Counted from the stretch's first letter, positions 1 to 13,215 are shown. The stretch: DNA of 64,000 nt from Siniperca chuatsi (GCF_020085105.1 NC_058055.1:16930822-16994821); one strand, 5' to 3'. Made by a program: numbers and translations. The notes: generated from the letters alone by a model not told the origin.

Positions 1-739
1 ACAATGTACCATTATCCAGAGCATGATGGGAGGAGGGATGTGTGTGTGTGGAGGGGGGTGAAAGAGACGGAGAGAGCAAGAAAAAGAGTGACAGAAAAAA
101 AAGAGAGAGAATAAAGGCAGAGAGATGAGAGGGAGGATTGCAGAGAGACCAAATTGTTATTTAAACCAGGCGGCCACGAAAACATCACAATAAATAACTC
201 GGCTGTTTAGTCTCCACCTCAGACGCTGGGGGAGCGACAGAGCGCAACACGCGCCGGAGAGGGAGGGAGGTGAGAGAGGGGAGAATTAAAGGGATTGGGG
301 AGGGATGGAGTGGTGGGAGGAGGGATGGAAAAAGATAAAACACATTACAAGATCGCTCTGTGTTGTCAGACTCAAAGGAGTATCCAGGATCGTCTCTCCT
401 CTTGACTAATGAAAGGAGCAGCTTCACAGTCAAGTACCAGGAAGCATGCCTGCTTGCAAACACACACGCACACACACAAATGCGCACACACTTACACTCT
501 TAGCCTTTAGACAACAGCCATATACACGTTTACCTCACATTCACATGACAGAAAAGATTTTACTCAGTTGTTTAGCACCAATATGTCTGTGCACGTTCAG
601 CTTAAACTCACACCTTTCTTGTTCTGCAACACATGCATACACACACTCGCACTGCAAAGACAAGTACACAGACACACACACGTGCACATAAGCCCTTTCC
701 TCGTCCTCAGCAGAAAGAATGGCACAGCGAGAGCACCTC

Positions 740-910
740 TCACTGCACAGAGCGCCGCCTCGCCAGCCAAGGCCGTTGATGAGAGGAAAATAGTGCTAAT
801 GCAGCAAGGAAGCTGTTCTTTCCCAATTAAGCCAATAAAACACATGCTCCCCTCCTTCCTGTAACTGCCTAATAAGCCATAAACACAGCTGAACATTTAT
901 AATTCTGGCT
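740..910. promoter_or_regulatory. candidate non-coding regulatory block in ebf1 intron 6
   Basis: A unique block of balanced composition stands between CA-rich and GA-rich simple sequence. It contains CCAATTAAGCCAATAAAA and CTAATAAGCCATAAA, which have the look of homeodomain or CDX/HOX sites. There is no open frame of interest. The call is by appearance only. Confidence 0.25.
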
Positions 911-1107
911 GGTCCATAAAAAAAGCACTTCCCATGTGTGCAGGGGTGAGGGGTGAGGTGTGTGAAGAGGGTGAAAACACTGGCGAGCGCAGCCCCAGCC
1001 CCAGCCCCAGCGAGCCACGGAGAGAAATCGCTTTTTCTACTAAAAGAAATATTTAGTACCTAGCTGAATTAATGTGAGGGAGCGGGAGGTGGCGGGTGAA
1101 AAAGAGT

Positions 1108-1229
1108 GATGGAGGGAGGAGGAGGAGGAGGAGAAGGAGGGCTCTAGCTGTCTGGATAAACCAAAGAAAATGCCTCTATCTGCCTTCCTCCTCCTCCTCC
1201 TCCTCCTCCTCCTCCTCCTCCTCCTCCAC
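1108..1229. repeat. (GGA)n and (TCC)n arrays in inverted orientation
   Basis: A GGA-rich run at about 1108-1140 is followed about 45 bases later by a pure (TCC)n run at about 1186-1227. The two arms are complementary, so the locus could form a hairpin or triplex. Translated open frames here (poly-Arg, poly-Ser, poly-Glu) are artefacts of the repeat. Confidence 0.85.
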
Positions 1230-2986
1230 CCTCTTCTTCGTCCTTCTGTGTTCAGGAGAAGCTGAGGATGCTGAACTCCCTGTAGAGATGAGATGAGCAC
1301 CTTTACACACACACCTACAACCGCCTATAAACGGGACAAGGGCACATTCATGCATACATGCATATACTGTATGTATACCTGTTTCTGGAAGAATAACAGT
1401 ATGGAAATGGTTGGAGGAGCAGTGATAACTAAGGATAGGAGGTGAACGAGCAAAAATTAGAATATATGGGGTGGAGGAAGAGGGAGGGAGAAGCAAACCA
1501 GGGGTGAGAAAGGAGGAGAGGAAGAGCTAGGAGACAAATGAAGGAAGAAAGAGGAGAGGAGGGAGTTAGCACAGAAGGTAAGAAACAATATGAACACTGG
1601 GAGGGAGAAGTGGAGGACTGAAGATGATAATGGCTGGGATAAGGAGATGATAAAGGGATAGGAGGAGGAACAGCAAAAGTAGGAGGCAAGGGGCGGAGTA
1701 AGAGGGAGTGAGGATTATAGGAGGGAAGAAAAAGGGTGAGAATGAAGGAGGAGAAACCGGTCAGGTTCAGCTGGTTTTGTGGGAGTTCAGCAGCTTCCTG
1801 GATCGTGTTTGTGGCCTCCTGGCCTTTCTCCTCCTGGGCGAGAGGAGTCGTAAACACAGCGTGGGATCGCCGTAAAACAGTTCCTAAAAACACTTTCGCA
1901 GTTTACTGACTGACTAAATGCAGGAGATCTGGCCCGGAGGGGCAGAGAAACTTGGAGGGATGAAGAGAAAAAGACGACGGAGTAGACAATTTGGCAGATA
2001 TTGTACATTTATTATCTGCCTCAGAAGTGAATATACTGCTGAGGTGAACAGGTTTTTACAACACCCGCCTGAAGTCTTTCTGTGCAAGATATTCTTTTAC
2101 TCTTGTTACTGAAGATATGACGCATAATATATCAAATCAGTTACGAGATGTTTTAGATTCCCATGCTGATAAATCTTATATCAATGCTTTTATACTGGGT
2201 TAATCTATTTCCTCATACATACACGTTTGGTTTATTTACATTTTTAAGGTTTTCTAAGTATTGAGACACGCCGATCCATCTGTCTAACTTAGCATCTCAG
2301 ATACCAGTGATCTGATTTTGACAAAACTTGATGATGCACCTTCATAGGATTCTTTAAGTTATGCCGGTTGGCCTAATGTTTTTGAAGGTCAGGTTTTTTT
2401 TTTTTGTTTTTTTTACATAATATGTCTGATGTCTTTGATGAAACCTGGAGGGATGTTGAGTCTTGTCAGCTGCCTGCATTTTGAGAGACAGTGTCTTGTA
2501 ATTTTAAAAAGTCCTAACATATATGTCATGTTTCTAACAGCATTTGTATCATAAACATTCACTAATCATATTACTTTGCCTTAATAAACTCTATTCTTCC
2601 TATCCTATAACCTCACGTGTTGCCAGTCCATCATACATACTGAATCTGGGTTGCATATCTTTATGTTTCCCTATAGGATGCTCTTTCCTAGTGTACATTC
2701 TGTGTTTCTGTTTCTATTCTGTGCATGTTATCACTGTTTGCTGCTGCAGTTACAGAGTTTGTCTATGAGCAGCATTAAAATGTCATTTGATCTCAGAAAG
2801 AGAGATTACAACCTTTTCTGTTCAGCACCCGAAGTACTTCAGTGAAATTCACAAGGAATCTGCCTCTTTGCAGAAGTGTGAAAGTCCTCACTGTGGGTAA
2901 ACTGTACATATAAGATACACAAGGAAACACCGGCCTATACTGTACTCACACACACACACAGGAGTGGAATGTGGTGGAATGCCGAG

Positions 2987-2989
<3 letters not shown>

Positions 2990-3033
<44 letters not shown>
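2990..3033. repeat. (TG)n microsatellite
   Basis: An uninterrupted TG array of about 44 bases in ebf1 intron 6. Similar arrays lie nearby at about 3594-3642 and 3942-3981. Confidence 0.9.
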
Positions 3034-3035
<2 letters not shown>

Positions 3036-3591
3036 TCTTTCCTGCTATTGTCAGACGGAGATTGATACCGCCTTTCTTTACTGACAGACGATTGTCGACA
3101 CTTCCTGAACTAATTATAAAAAGCAACAACAGTAACTCACAAGCCCTATCTGCCCACTTGCCTGTCTGTCTGTTTATCTACAGTAAACCCTTACATATCT
3201 GTGGTTTTGTCTATTTCAGTCACATAAGATGTCGATTCAAATCTGGCCCTGCAAGTTCACACTGGACACAACTCACAATCTATGACTTCTGTCAGAACTT
3301 CTGTTTTAAATGCAAGACTTTAGTTGTGCCTAGATTTCTTTCCACAAACAGGAGAACATATGGAGAGTAAACAGAACAGAGAGGGGAGAGGGAGAGAAAG
3401 GCGAAAGGCCAGACAGTTAAAAGGTACTTACATCAGTCTGGACTTGCCTCCTATTGTCTGAGTGTCTTGGAAGTCAGGAAATGTCATGTTGCATTTACAC
3501 ATACAGAGTAAACACAGACATAAAAGGTGCAAGTGTTAGATATAAATCAACTCTAAAAGAATAAGCCCATCAACTGTTTTGTCTCCACAGA

Positions 3592-3645
<54 letters not shown>

Positions 3646-3939
3646 TGAGTGTGTGATGAAACAATATTCATGGACTGGCTGTGTTCTGCACAGGAAGTGG
3701 CAGCAATCCACTTCCTGTTCGGATGGAAATCTCATCTGCAGGGCGAGCTGCCCAGGGTGTTACCACACACAAACACACGCAAATGCACACAAACTGGAGC
3801 CCAAATATATGGAAGAATAAACACACACACAGCGCAGACCACCACCCAGTCTATTTCAGTTTGTCATGTATTGTCACCTGAGCCTACAGTAAATACAAAC
3901 TCTTTGTTCTCAGCCCAGCTCTGCTTAGGGGGCTTTTTC

Positions 3940-3983
<44 letters not shown>

Positions 3984-6900
3984 CTTTCCATAAACCAATA
4001 ACCACAGTCCTATTAATAAATGCTATTCTTACTCTGTGGTATCAAGTGAAAGGCCTCTGAGTTCGAATCATACACTTGGACAGTATGTCATACAGTTACA
4101 ACGTCACTACCCTCTTATCGGTCTGTTTCAGGATTATTAAGAATTTCTGGCTTTTTAAGGCTTTAAAGGAACATTTCATTTTGTTTATATAAGTTTTGAG
4201 CATAATCCCTATCAATTATCACCTTTTATTTATAAACTTCACTGTTGTGACAGCAACTACACCGGAGTCCCGTAGCGTAAGCAACACAAATGATCAGACA
4301 ACCAGACAGGCCATAAACAAGATCTCAATCAAATCATTTATTTGGAAGAGAAAATGACAGTGAACACACTTGCCTGTTGCATTGTAAAACTGTGTGAAAA
4401 TATTACCATAATTATAGTTACATAGTTGCAAATAGATGTGTATAACACAGAGTTTTGGTAATAACTTTAATTTTCAACCTTTATTTTAATTTCTGAATAA
4501 TGTGTGGACCCTGTCTGAGTGCTAACAGGGTTACCCACTGTCCCCTGATCTGTTCCCTGAAAGGCTTTTGTTACTAAAAATAATTTTGCCAAAACTATGA
4601 AAATAAGGATCACGATGCTAAGTTTTTTGAGTTTTCCTGTGAGACTAATTAAAAGACTAATTAAAAATATAGAGAGACAAAGCTGCCAAAAACAAACTAT
4701 TTCTAGTTTCCGAGGCTAAATGAGATAATTACAGCGGGAAGTAATGTTTTTGGGCCATAATGTCCAAAATGTTCGACGTTAGTAGCAGTACAAAAGGAAA
4801 CTACTACACTTCTTGCTACAATCTACAATTGGTTGAGTAAATTGCACAATGTATGACATTTACTTTGTGTGAGGTTAAAGCTACATCAAAATAAAAACAT
4901 AACTTAAATTCTTGTTAGAATACATTTTAATGACTTTTGAGCCTCTATTACACAACAGATCATTTTTCACTGTTAATCCTATAATAATGTATTTGAAATG
5001 CATGTGTAATGTATTTTATAATATACTTTATGTGTAATAGGTTGTAATGTCTGACAAAATCAGACAGTGTGTGATCCAGAAACTGCACAATGCCCCATTA
5101 GCCTTGCGTAAAACTGCTCAGGACGTGAATGCAAGCAGACCAGCTGTTTACTCTGCTCTGTCAGGCTTTTCTTTACGTATTACTGTAAGTGCCCTAAAAC
5201 CACATAAAGCAGGTATGTTTAATGTTTTTACTGACTCATTTAAGCAGAATACACACAGTGCATAAATAAACAGATACTCCACATGGAAAAGATGTTCAAA
5301 GACAAACATTAGCATAAAATAAAACACACAAATGAAAAATAATTACATCCTCTCTCTCACCATTCATACGTGGCTGCCGAGGCAAACAAACTGATTTAAC
5401 TGGTAAATAAAGTCACAACACTCTGGCTGCATCTCCTGAGATTTAACCTTAACCCTGAAGTGTGTTGCATAACAGCAGCAAACTTGACAGATAAAACACG
5501 GGCTGTTAGCACCCCTACCCCCTTCCCCAGTGTTTGACTAGACAGCAGTATCCAAACACAGGGACTCCTCACTACACTGACTTTACAAGGACTAATTACC
5601 GACTGGCACTGAGTGCAGACAGATGGTAGAGAGAGAGAGGTGGAGAAGGAGCACACAGGGAGGGAACGAAAAAGACATATATTGTCGTTCAAGTGTATAA
5701 GTTGGTTTGTGTACATAAGCTAATTTGTGTCAATAATTACCATCCACCCTGCAGCAGACAAGAACTGCCTAAACATTACAAACTGATGTCTGATGCCAGT
5801 TTCATCCCTTTGCCTACTCTTACAACATGCAACATTTTACTATGTGTTGTGTGAAAGCAGTTCCCCCCTGCTCTATGGAGCCTTTTGCCTCTTTTAGCCT
5901 CTTTAAGCTTGTTGTTTTGCTTTTTACAGCCCGCAACTTAATTATTTGGGTTCAGTCTCACCACTCATCAGCATCGTTTCCAACAGAAGCAGGCAACTGT
6001 TTTCAGTAAAAAAGCCGCCTCCCCAGCTCCAAGCAGCAGACAGACACTGTAAAGCCAAATTTTACAGTTTTTCTTGTTGTTCAGCGAAAACAACAAACAC
6101 AGGAGCTCTTCTTGTTGTCGTGAGCTCGCCATTTTCTTTCCTAATGTGCATGCTTCTTCTCCTTCTTGATTTTTGTGGTGGTTGGCAAACAACGTATGGT
6201 GCACAACCACCACCAACTGGAATTGAGTGTGGATTGGGAAATGCAAATACGTGGAACGCTAGACCGAGACGGACCCTCAATTTTAGTAAGAATGGAATGG
6301 CGTGCGCATCCGCGGGACCGGTACTAGTCCGCAGTTGTTCGTGGATGCGGAACTTATGTCCAAGCCTTTAGTGACTAGCTGGTGAACATAGTGAAGCATT
6401 TAGCAGATAAAGAGCCAGGTATTTCCCTCAGAAGATGATGGAAACCATAACAGAGCTAAAAGGAGAGTGAATATTGGCTTACTTACATTCATCAGGGGGG
6501 CAGAAACATGACTCTGTGTCTGCTGGTTTGGAAATAGGCAAGTTGCCATAACAACTTTGTAAAGCAATAACATGTAAGAATAGGATAAACACAGGTGTGA
6601 GTAATAAAATCAATGATGGCTGAATTCCATTTAGCTGCTTCAGTTTCAGGGTCTGTCACACTGTTGTGGCTTACTGGGACACTTGAATAGAACAGAGCCA
6701 TCGTTAATGTTATTAGTAACACCTGTGCTTTCCCTACTATTACAAGTCAAAATGTCTGCTTTGGCAAAGGACGGTTTCGAGGCTGACTGTATGAGCTTGT
6801 GGCTGGAAAAAGATCAAGTTGACTTTTCCTGGATAGATAAATAAAATGGAAAAAATAAAGTTAGGTTCGATTTTTAGGCTCTGGTGTTCTCCTTTAGCAC

Positions 6901-7149
6901 AAACATCTCCTGTAGTTGTCTTTCCTCTCTTTCTCTCCATGCCATCTCTCCACCTCTGCCCATGGTGCAAACTCCTCTCCTCTCCTCCCCCTCGACTCTT
7001 TATTCAAGCCTTCTTTTTCAACCCTCCCCTGCTCTTCCTACCTGCCTCCCCCACTCCCTAGTTATTCCTCTGCCTCCATTGCTCTCCACTCGCACCACTC
7101 TCGTTAGCTGGGTATAAATCTCCAGAACTAACCCAGTAATTTAACCCAT

Positions 7150-7340
7150 TAGCATCTTAGATATGCGGGTGGCACCTAAATTACGACAGTGCAGAATAGT
7201 GATGCATGTAGCCCCGGTCGGTGAATTTACAACATCTCGTTACATATTCAGCCGGCATAAATCAAGCGCTCCCCACTGACACGCGGCCTTATGGGGAGGC
7301 ACGGCAGAGGTGGAGGGAACAGTCTCAGAGACACAAGTTA
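7150..7340. promoter_or_regulatory. candidate non-coding regulatory block in ebf1 intron 6
   Basis: A unique, moderately GC-rich block in a microsatellite-rich setting. It includes TTAGCATCTTAGATATGCGG, GTTACATATTCAGCC, GGCATAAATCAAGCG and a CGCGGCCTTATGG stretch, and is followed by TTAGTTAATCATTTGGG. Dense AT-core sites within CpG-containing sequence resemble conserved developmental enhancers. No coding potential was seen. Confidence 0.3.
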
Positions 7341-7755
7341 GTTAATCATTTGGGAATAAGAAGCATAACCTAGATTCTCACACACACACACACACACAGT
7401 GATATGAGGAAACACACATATACAGGTACATGCAGTTGCGCACTTGAATACACGCCGTCATGTGCACCCACATTAAACATGGGAGCTCATTCACACTCAT
7501 CCATACACACACTCCTGAGTACACATGCGCACACACAAACACTTGCATAAACAATAAACTATATAAACAAGCACAAACAAAATAAAGTAATCACAAAATT
7601 AAAAACAATGCAACACTCAATCTAACCACAAATGTTTTGTTTGAGGCCCCTCCCTCACCTTCCCTCTCTTCCTCTCAAACACACACACATACTCTCCTGC
7701 CTAAATGAGTGTTTCCGTGTGTTGATAGGCAAGACAAAGAGCACAAGCAGCAACC

Positions 7756-7784
<29 letters not shown>

Positions 7785-7791
<7 letters not shown>

Positions 7792-8045
7792 GGCTTGTAC
7801 GCCTCTAGTGTTATCTCAGTGCATGGTTTTGGCAGCAGCGCAGGGCATCTAGTCATCAGAGTGGCGGGGTGACAGCGAGTGAGTGATAACTGTAGTAAAA
7901 GTGTAGTAAACAGTCTGAGTGATGGCGACTGTCGACGGGGCCAATTGAGCGTGTGACATCAGCCGTAACACATCAGTGGAGAAGCACAACGGTAATGACA
8001 GCATCGCCACGCAGCGCGCTCAGGCTATCTGTTACTGCTTAACAG
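7785..8045. promoter_or_regulatory. candidate non-coding regulatory block in ebf1 intron 6
   Basis: Unique sequence between two CA/GT arrays. It holds several GTGACAGCGAGTGAGTGATAAC-like and GTAATGACAGCATCGCC-like stretches with CpGs and no long open frame. The TGACAG core (MEIS/TGIF type) occurs more than once. The function is guessed from appearance. Confidence 0.22.
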
Positions 8046-8124
8046 CCGCCACACACACACACGCACACACACACACTCACACACACTCACACACACTCAC
8101 ACACGTCTGTTTCACTATCCCCAT

Positions 8125-8340
8125 GTGGGACAGTCATTGAAATAATGCCTTCCCTAGCCCCTTACCCTAACTTTAACCATCACAACTAAATGCCTAACCC
8201 TAACGCTAACCTTATTGTAACCTGTACGCTAAAACCAAGTCTCAAAAAGCAGGGACCTCAATTTTTGTCCCCACGGTGACACAAGTTCACATGTGTTATT
8301 GTGCATTCAGGTTAAAGTCCCCACCGGGATATAAGAACAT
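8125..8340. repeat. interspersed repeat with telomere-like CCCTAA units
   Basis: The segment reads through GTCATTGAAATAATGCCTTC, several CCCTAAC/GCTAACC units and repeated GTCCCCAC boxes, then runs into a (CA)n array at 8344. This layout matches a repeat I recognise as common in percomorph fish. A related copy lies at 10795-11050. No protein-coding capacity was seen. Confidence 0.6.
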
Positions 8341-8341
8341 G

Positions 8342-8378
<37 letters not shown>

Positions 8379-8486
8379 TATACACAAAATGAACATATAG
8401 TAACTGAAGGGGATGAATCTGACTGAATCTGAATCAGCTGCAGTTAGAACCTGCAATTGAGTCATGAAAGGGAATTTTTCTTTTTC

Positions 8487-8489
<3 letters not shown>

Positions 8490-8535
<46 letters not shown>
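8490..8535. repeat. (TG)n microsatellite
   Basis: An uninterrupted TG array of about 46 bases. A (CA)n array at about 8344-8374 lies 115 bases upstream in the opposite phase, so the two can pair. Confidence 0.9.
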
Positions 8536-8536
<1 letters not shown>

Positions 8537-10254
8537 GGGGAAAGGCCACTGGTAACTCAAAGCAGGGGAATCCTAGGTACGTTGGTTTGGGTGTAGTTAG
8601 GAAGGTGAAAGGTCAGAAGCTCGGGTCCCTGGAGAAAGACAACAAACACTGCTGCTCCCAAAGGAAGAGACATCATTATAAAACACACTCACACACAGAT
8701 ACACACACACGCACACACACACACACACACTCTATATACCACAAATCATTATAACATGTAGTCTTATAATGAGGTGGTCACCTTCTAAACCTTCTAAAAA
8801 CTAATCCCCTGATGTCTCTCTCTCACACTCACCTACCAGCCTCCCATGAGACCCGCTGACTGTGCGGGACTCATAATTAGACACGGGGACACAGACATGG
8901 GAGACAGAGACTCACACAACACATTTGAATGGAGAATACGGTCCATAGTTAGACAATTATTAATGAATCCAGGATATGACATCCCAATGACATCCCAATG
9001 TGTCTCTGTCTGGAAAAAGAAATAAACGCCACACGAAGGGAAAAATAATACTTGAAATTCATCAGTGTTTCAAAATACATAACCAAATAAATCATGTCTT
9101 TAGTGTTAATCTATACAGGACTTTATCTGCAGACTTTGTATTTTGCAACATGCAAGGAAATCCAAATGATTGATGATGCATATCAAAGATGTTCAGGAGG
9201 TGAGAAACTACAACGTGTTTATTCTATTGTTTCGTCATTTGCGAGAGCTCTCTAAGCTACAAACAAGTAAAAGCCTGTGATTATCAATCCCTCAATCTTC
9301 TCATCTAACTTTTCACCAAAAAGCGAAAAAGTGTATTTCCCTGTTAAACAGTTCCTTTAAATGTAATTTTTCAGTGCTGTGAGCAACACAAACGAAATTC
9401 CAATCACCTCCCCTGTATTGAAGTGGAGGCAGAAATCTGAGAGGTGGAGATAGCTACAGTAGCTACATGACAGAAAGATGCAGTTGTAGAAAAAAAACTG
9501 GCTGTAAACTTAGGTTTACACATATTATGATCGGGTGTTTTCTGAAAACTGGAATATAAATGGAACAGTCATATAAACCATCTAAATCTAAATATCTTAA
9601 TCAGAATTATACCTCTGATTATTGGATGTAATCAAATTGTTATGTGCACGTAAACATCACTAAGGTGTTTAAATGCTTTTAGATTGAAACTCTTTATCTG
9701 TCTGTCTTCTTCTGTCTGTCAGCACAAGCAACAAAAATACTAAGTTGCCATCACCTTTTGACTTTCAGGGTATTTTCTCATAAAAGTGCGCATTATAAAT
9801 ACTCCAAGAAGACCAGTTATATTCATTCCAAAGCCACAGGTCACAGAGAAGAAATGCAGATTTATAGAAACTGTCTTTCATTTTAAATAAACACCTAGAT
9901 AATAGGGGCGGGTTTGACACTTCAGCTGGCTGACACCTACGCAGCGTGACCCAAGCTCAAGTGTTTCTATCTCTCTTTCTCCGCTTGGAGAAAGATACAG
10001 AGAGAGGGAGAGAGAGGGAGAGAAAGAAAGAATGGGAGGATAAGGGAGAGAGCAGTGTTTAACCTCGGAGGGTCAGACCACAAATTCAGTTGAAATTCTC
10101 TGTGATCAATATGTCCAAGAAATACATGCACCCACGCAGTGCTGTCACAAATACACAAATACACATTCCTAATGGGCACATACAAGCTCAGACCTAAACT
10201 CTTCAGCGTGAAACACACACATACACAGACACACAGACACACACACGATGGAAG

Positions 10255-10390
10255 TGCTGGCCTCAGCTGTGCTCTCCTCTTGAGCGCGGCACTAACTGAC
10301 GGCTAATCGATTAGTGCTTGGTGACCTCTGACCCCGCTAGCTTCCTGTCTGACAGATTACACCTCCGCAGTTCCATAGGACTGCATTCGC
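10255..10390. promoter_or_regulatory. block with CTAATCGATTAG homeodomain palindrome
   Basis: A unique block between CA arrays contains the perfect 12-base palindrome CTAATCGATTAG at 10303-10314. This is two TAAT cores in opposed orientation separated by CG, the arrangement bound by paired-class homeodomain dimers; TAATC/GATTA is also the K50 half-site. TGACCTCTGACC (nuclear-receptor-like half-sites) follows. Regulatory function is inferred. Confidence 0.35.
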
Positions 10391-10794
10391 TTGCCTTTGT
10401 GTGTGTGTGTCCAAGTGTTTATGTGTGTGTGTGTGTGGCTTTTAGCTTTCTAGCACCACAACAGAACAGAAATAACAGTAACATGTCTCAAAAAACACCA
10501 CACATGAACATGACTGTTTTATCACTGTATATGTGTAATTGTGTGTGTGGTGGGATGTTTTTTGTCTGTGGTGGTGCAATACACAGTGTTTGTTGTTGTT
10601 TGGGTGTGTGCTATTTGTTACCTTGGCGACACAGACGGTGTGCAGATCAGGCAGCTGAGTCTGGGAGTGGTGATGCATTTGTATGTGGTGTGTCTGTGTG
10701 TTAGGAGGTAGATAACAATGCCCCTCTCGGCAGGACACTGGTGCTCTCTTCCTGGCCTGCTCTGCACAGGAAACACCGCCCCAACACACACACA

Positions 10795-11050
10795 CACACA
10801 AAGTCATGTTTCCATCACTTCGGAGGACATTACATTGACTTACATTTATTTCCTGGAGACTTACCCTAACCCTACCTCTAACCACTACTTTCCTAACCCT
10901 AACCCTAGCCTGGACCTGAACCTAACCTTAAACAAACTCTTCTCCTAAAATGTAATGATTTACGTTATGAGGACTTGCATTTTGTCCGCATTAGGAAGGC
11001 GAGTCCCCACAATGTAACTGTGTAAACATATTTATGTCCCCAATGTGTGT
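10795..11050. repeat. second telomere-like interspersed repeat
   Basis: This copy contains TTTCCTGGAGACTTACCCTA, runs of CCCTAACCCTAACCCTAG, and AGTCCCCACAATG/TGTCCCCAATG boxes, then ends in a (CA)n array at 11054. It belongs to the same loose family as the copy at 8125-8340. Four tandem CCCTAA-like hexamers occur near 10895. Confidence 0.6.
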
Positions 11051-11053
<3 letters not shown>

Positions 11054-11118
<65 letters not shown>

Positions 11119-11219
11119 AACACATATATTTATGCCTGTGTTGGTTACAATGACTTCACCAGTTCGTCCTGCGCAGCCCTAACAAAGGGAAACAAGACCT
11201 CATTATGGACTAGTGTCCA

Positions 11220-11264
<45 letters not shown>
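11054..11264. repeat. two (CA)n arrays flanking 100 bp
   Basis: CA arrays occupy 11054-11117 (about 64 bases) and 11219-11264. The 100 bases between them include CCTAACAAAGGGAAACAAGACC, which is unique sequence without a frame worth calling. Confidence 0.9.
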
Positions 11265-11267
<3 letters not shown>

Positions 11268-11706
11268 GAGTGTAGTGCTTGCAGACTCAGCCGTCTGTTA
11301 GATCAGACAAGGTTAGCATTTTTATTTCGACACGGCTATTAATAATGAAATGATGCATGGCTGGCACATTTAGACTCTCCTCTACTCTCCAAATTCCTTT
11401 TTACAGTTGTACAAACTCTCATACAGTAGGTAAACACACTCTTGCTTGGCTTCCCAAAACACCTCTACCACCAGTTCACTTTGTGGTAAGGGGAAAATTC
11501 CCACTCCCATCAGTGTGTCTGTTAACTTGTGTGTGTGTGTGTGTGTGTGTAGTCTGCAGGGAGTTTCCAGATCAACTAAATTTGTTTGCTTTTTAATGAC
11601 AGAGCTTAAGATATTCACACACATATGCACACACACCACCACCAACCACCTATCGTGAATGAGCTGCTCTGTACTTTACCCCGTGATACCATATGTGTGT
11701 GTGTGA

Positions 11707-11737
<31 letters not shown>

Positions 11738-12169
11738 GCTAATGGCTGTCCAGTAATGGGTGCATGGTGAGAGAGATCTCTGTGTGTAGGTACCCAGAGG
11801 TTTCTAACCACAGTCTCATCGCCCACCAGGACGTCAGCTAGTTAGGTTTTTTTGTTAGATTGCCAGATCGACAGCCAGTGAAGAAGTCATCCAGTCCAAT
11901 AGCAGGTTACATAATCTCTCACTGAGTCAATAAGTCAATAAGTTTGTTAATCAATCAGCCAAGTCAGTACATCCATCAGTCAGTAGGTTAATTAGTCAGT
12001 CAGCTAATTAGTCAGTTAACTAAATGGAAATAATTAACATAGACATTGCTGACACATTGCTGACACTCAGGCTTGATTTTTCCCTCCATAATACAATATC
12101 CAGGAAACTGTAATGTTTGTGGCTTGAAATGATTTCTGATACAATGTGTCATATCTATAAATCCCTGGA

Positions 12170-12445
12170 GTACTGTACTATAGCCTGGTTCCAGACCTCT
12201 GAAACACTGCCCACATATTTGATTTTTTCAGCAATTCAAATAGGTCTGGTTTTGTGCTCATTGATGGCTGTTTCCCTGGTTGAAACAACAACTGAGCAAT
12301 CAGACATTTGTAGGCAGGATTAAGTTTGGGCACACCATCATCTTGTACCAGATCCAAAAACTGTTCTAAGCAAAAATGGTGACAAGCGTGGATGAGATTG
12401 ACGCAGCTATACATGCTGAAATAACAACACTTGAATAGACATGAC
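12170..12445. repeat. possible interspersed repeat
   Basis: The segment opens with ATAGCCTGGTTCCAGACC, a start often seen in teleost dispersed repeats. It has a minus-strand open frame of about 89 codons that I cannot assign to any family. The call as a repeat is tentative. Confidence 0.3.
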
Positions 12446-12744
12446 AAACATTAAGTTAACTGCTCCTCGCAACCATTAGTAGAACTTACAGTATGTGTCA
12501 AATAGAAATGAAATAAACAGGAAGAATACATCAGTAATTGCTGATTGGTTGGAGCAAAAAACCCTCCAAACAGAAAATGGTTAACATGAAGACATGTCAC
12601 ACTGAATAATATGGTGTGAATCAGGCTAACTATACTATGCTCTATGTCAAATACCATACTGACACTAGGATTGAAGCGAAAAGACGTATCCTTGAATTAA
12701 AGACAGAAATGTATTTCATTTACACAGGTATAGTTTAGTTTGAT

Positions 12745-13215
12745 CAAGACTAAAGGTCTACAGCCATGTTAGCAGCTATGTGAAGCTGTACTGAGCTAAA
12801 TGCTAATGCATACTAACATGCTCACAAGGACAATGCTAACACATGCTGATTTTCCGTAGGTATAATGTTTACATCGTCACCGTCTTAGTTTGGTATTTAA
12901 GCATGCTAACATTTGCTAATGAGCACTAAACACAAAGTGCAACTGAGGTTGATGGGAATGTAATTTTTCGCAGGTATTTGGTCATAAACAAAAGTACTGG
13001 ACAAATTTAAATTTTGACCTCATCATACCGCTAGATTAAAAGTCATTATAATTCATCTTTAGGAGGACATAATGTCTGTACCAAATTTCATGGCAATCCA
13101 TCCAATAGTTGTTGAGACATTTCACCAAAGAACAAAAATATCAACCGCATAGTGGTGCTAGAGGTCAGGGGATCACCAAAGTCACTAGGCTTCATCTTCT
13201 GAGGACCATGAATGA
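12745..13215. repeat. GCTAACATGC-type interspersed repeat, copy 1
   Basis: Diagnostic stretches are GCATGCTAACATTTGCTAAT, GAGCACTAAACACAAAGTGC, ACCAAATTTCATGGCAATCC, and a GTTGTTGAGACATTTCAC box. The same order recurs at 14935-15330 in direct orientation. I recognise this as a dispersed repeat of spiny-rayed fish but cannot assign its class. Confidence 0.65.

Noticed and set aside
5047..5265. 72-codon ATG frame starting MSDKIRQCV
   Set aside because: No recognisable domain, no splice partners, and AT-rich intronic surroundings.
7381..8110. CRISPR-like spaced repeats (CACACACTCAC units)
   Set aside because: These are imperfect CA microsatellites in a vertebrate genome, with no regular spacers.
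12178..12447. 89-codon minus-strand frame, possible transposon protein fragment
   Set aside because: I cannot match it to reverse transcriptase, transposase or any host family; kept only as part of a possible repeat.
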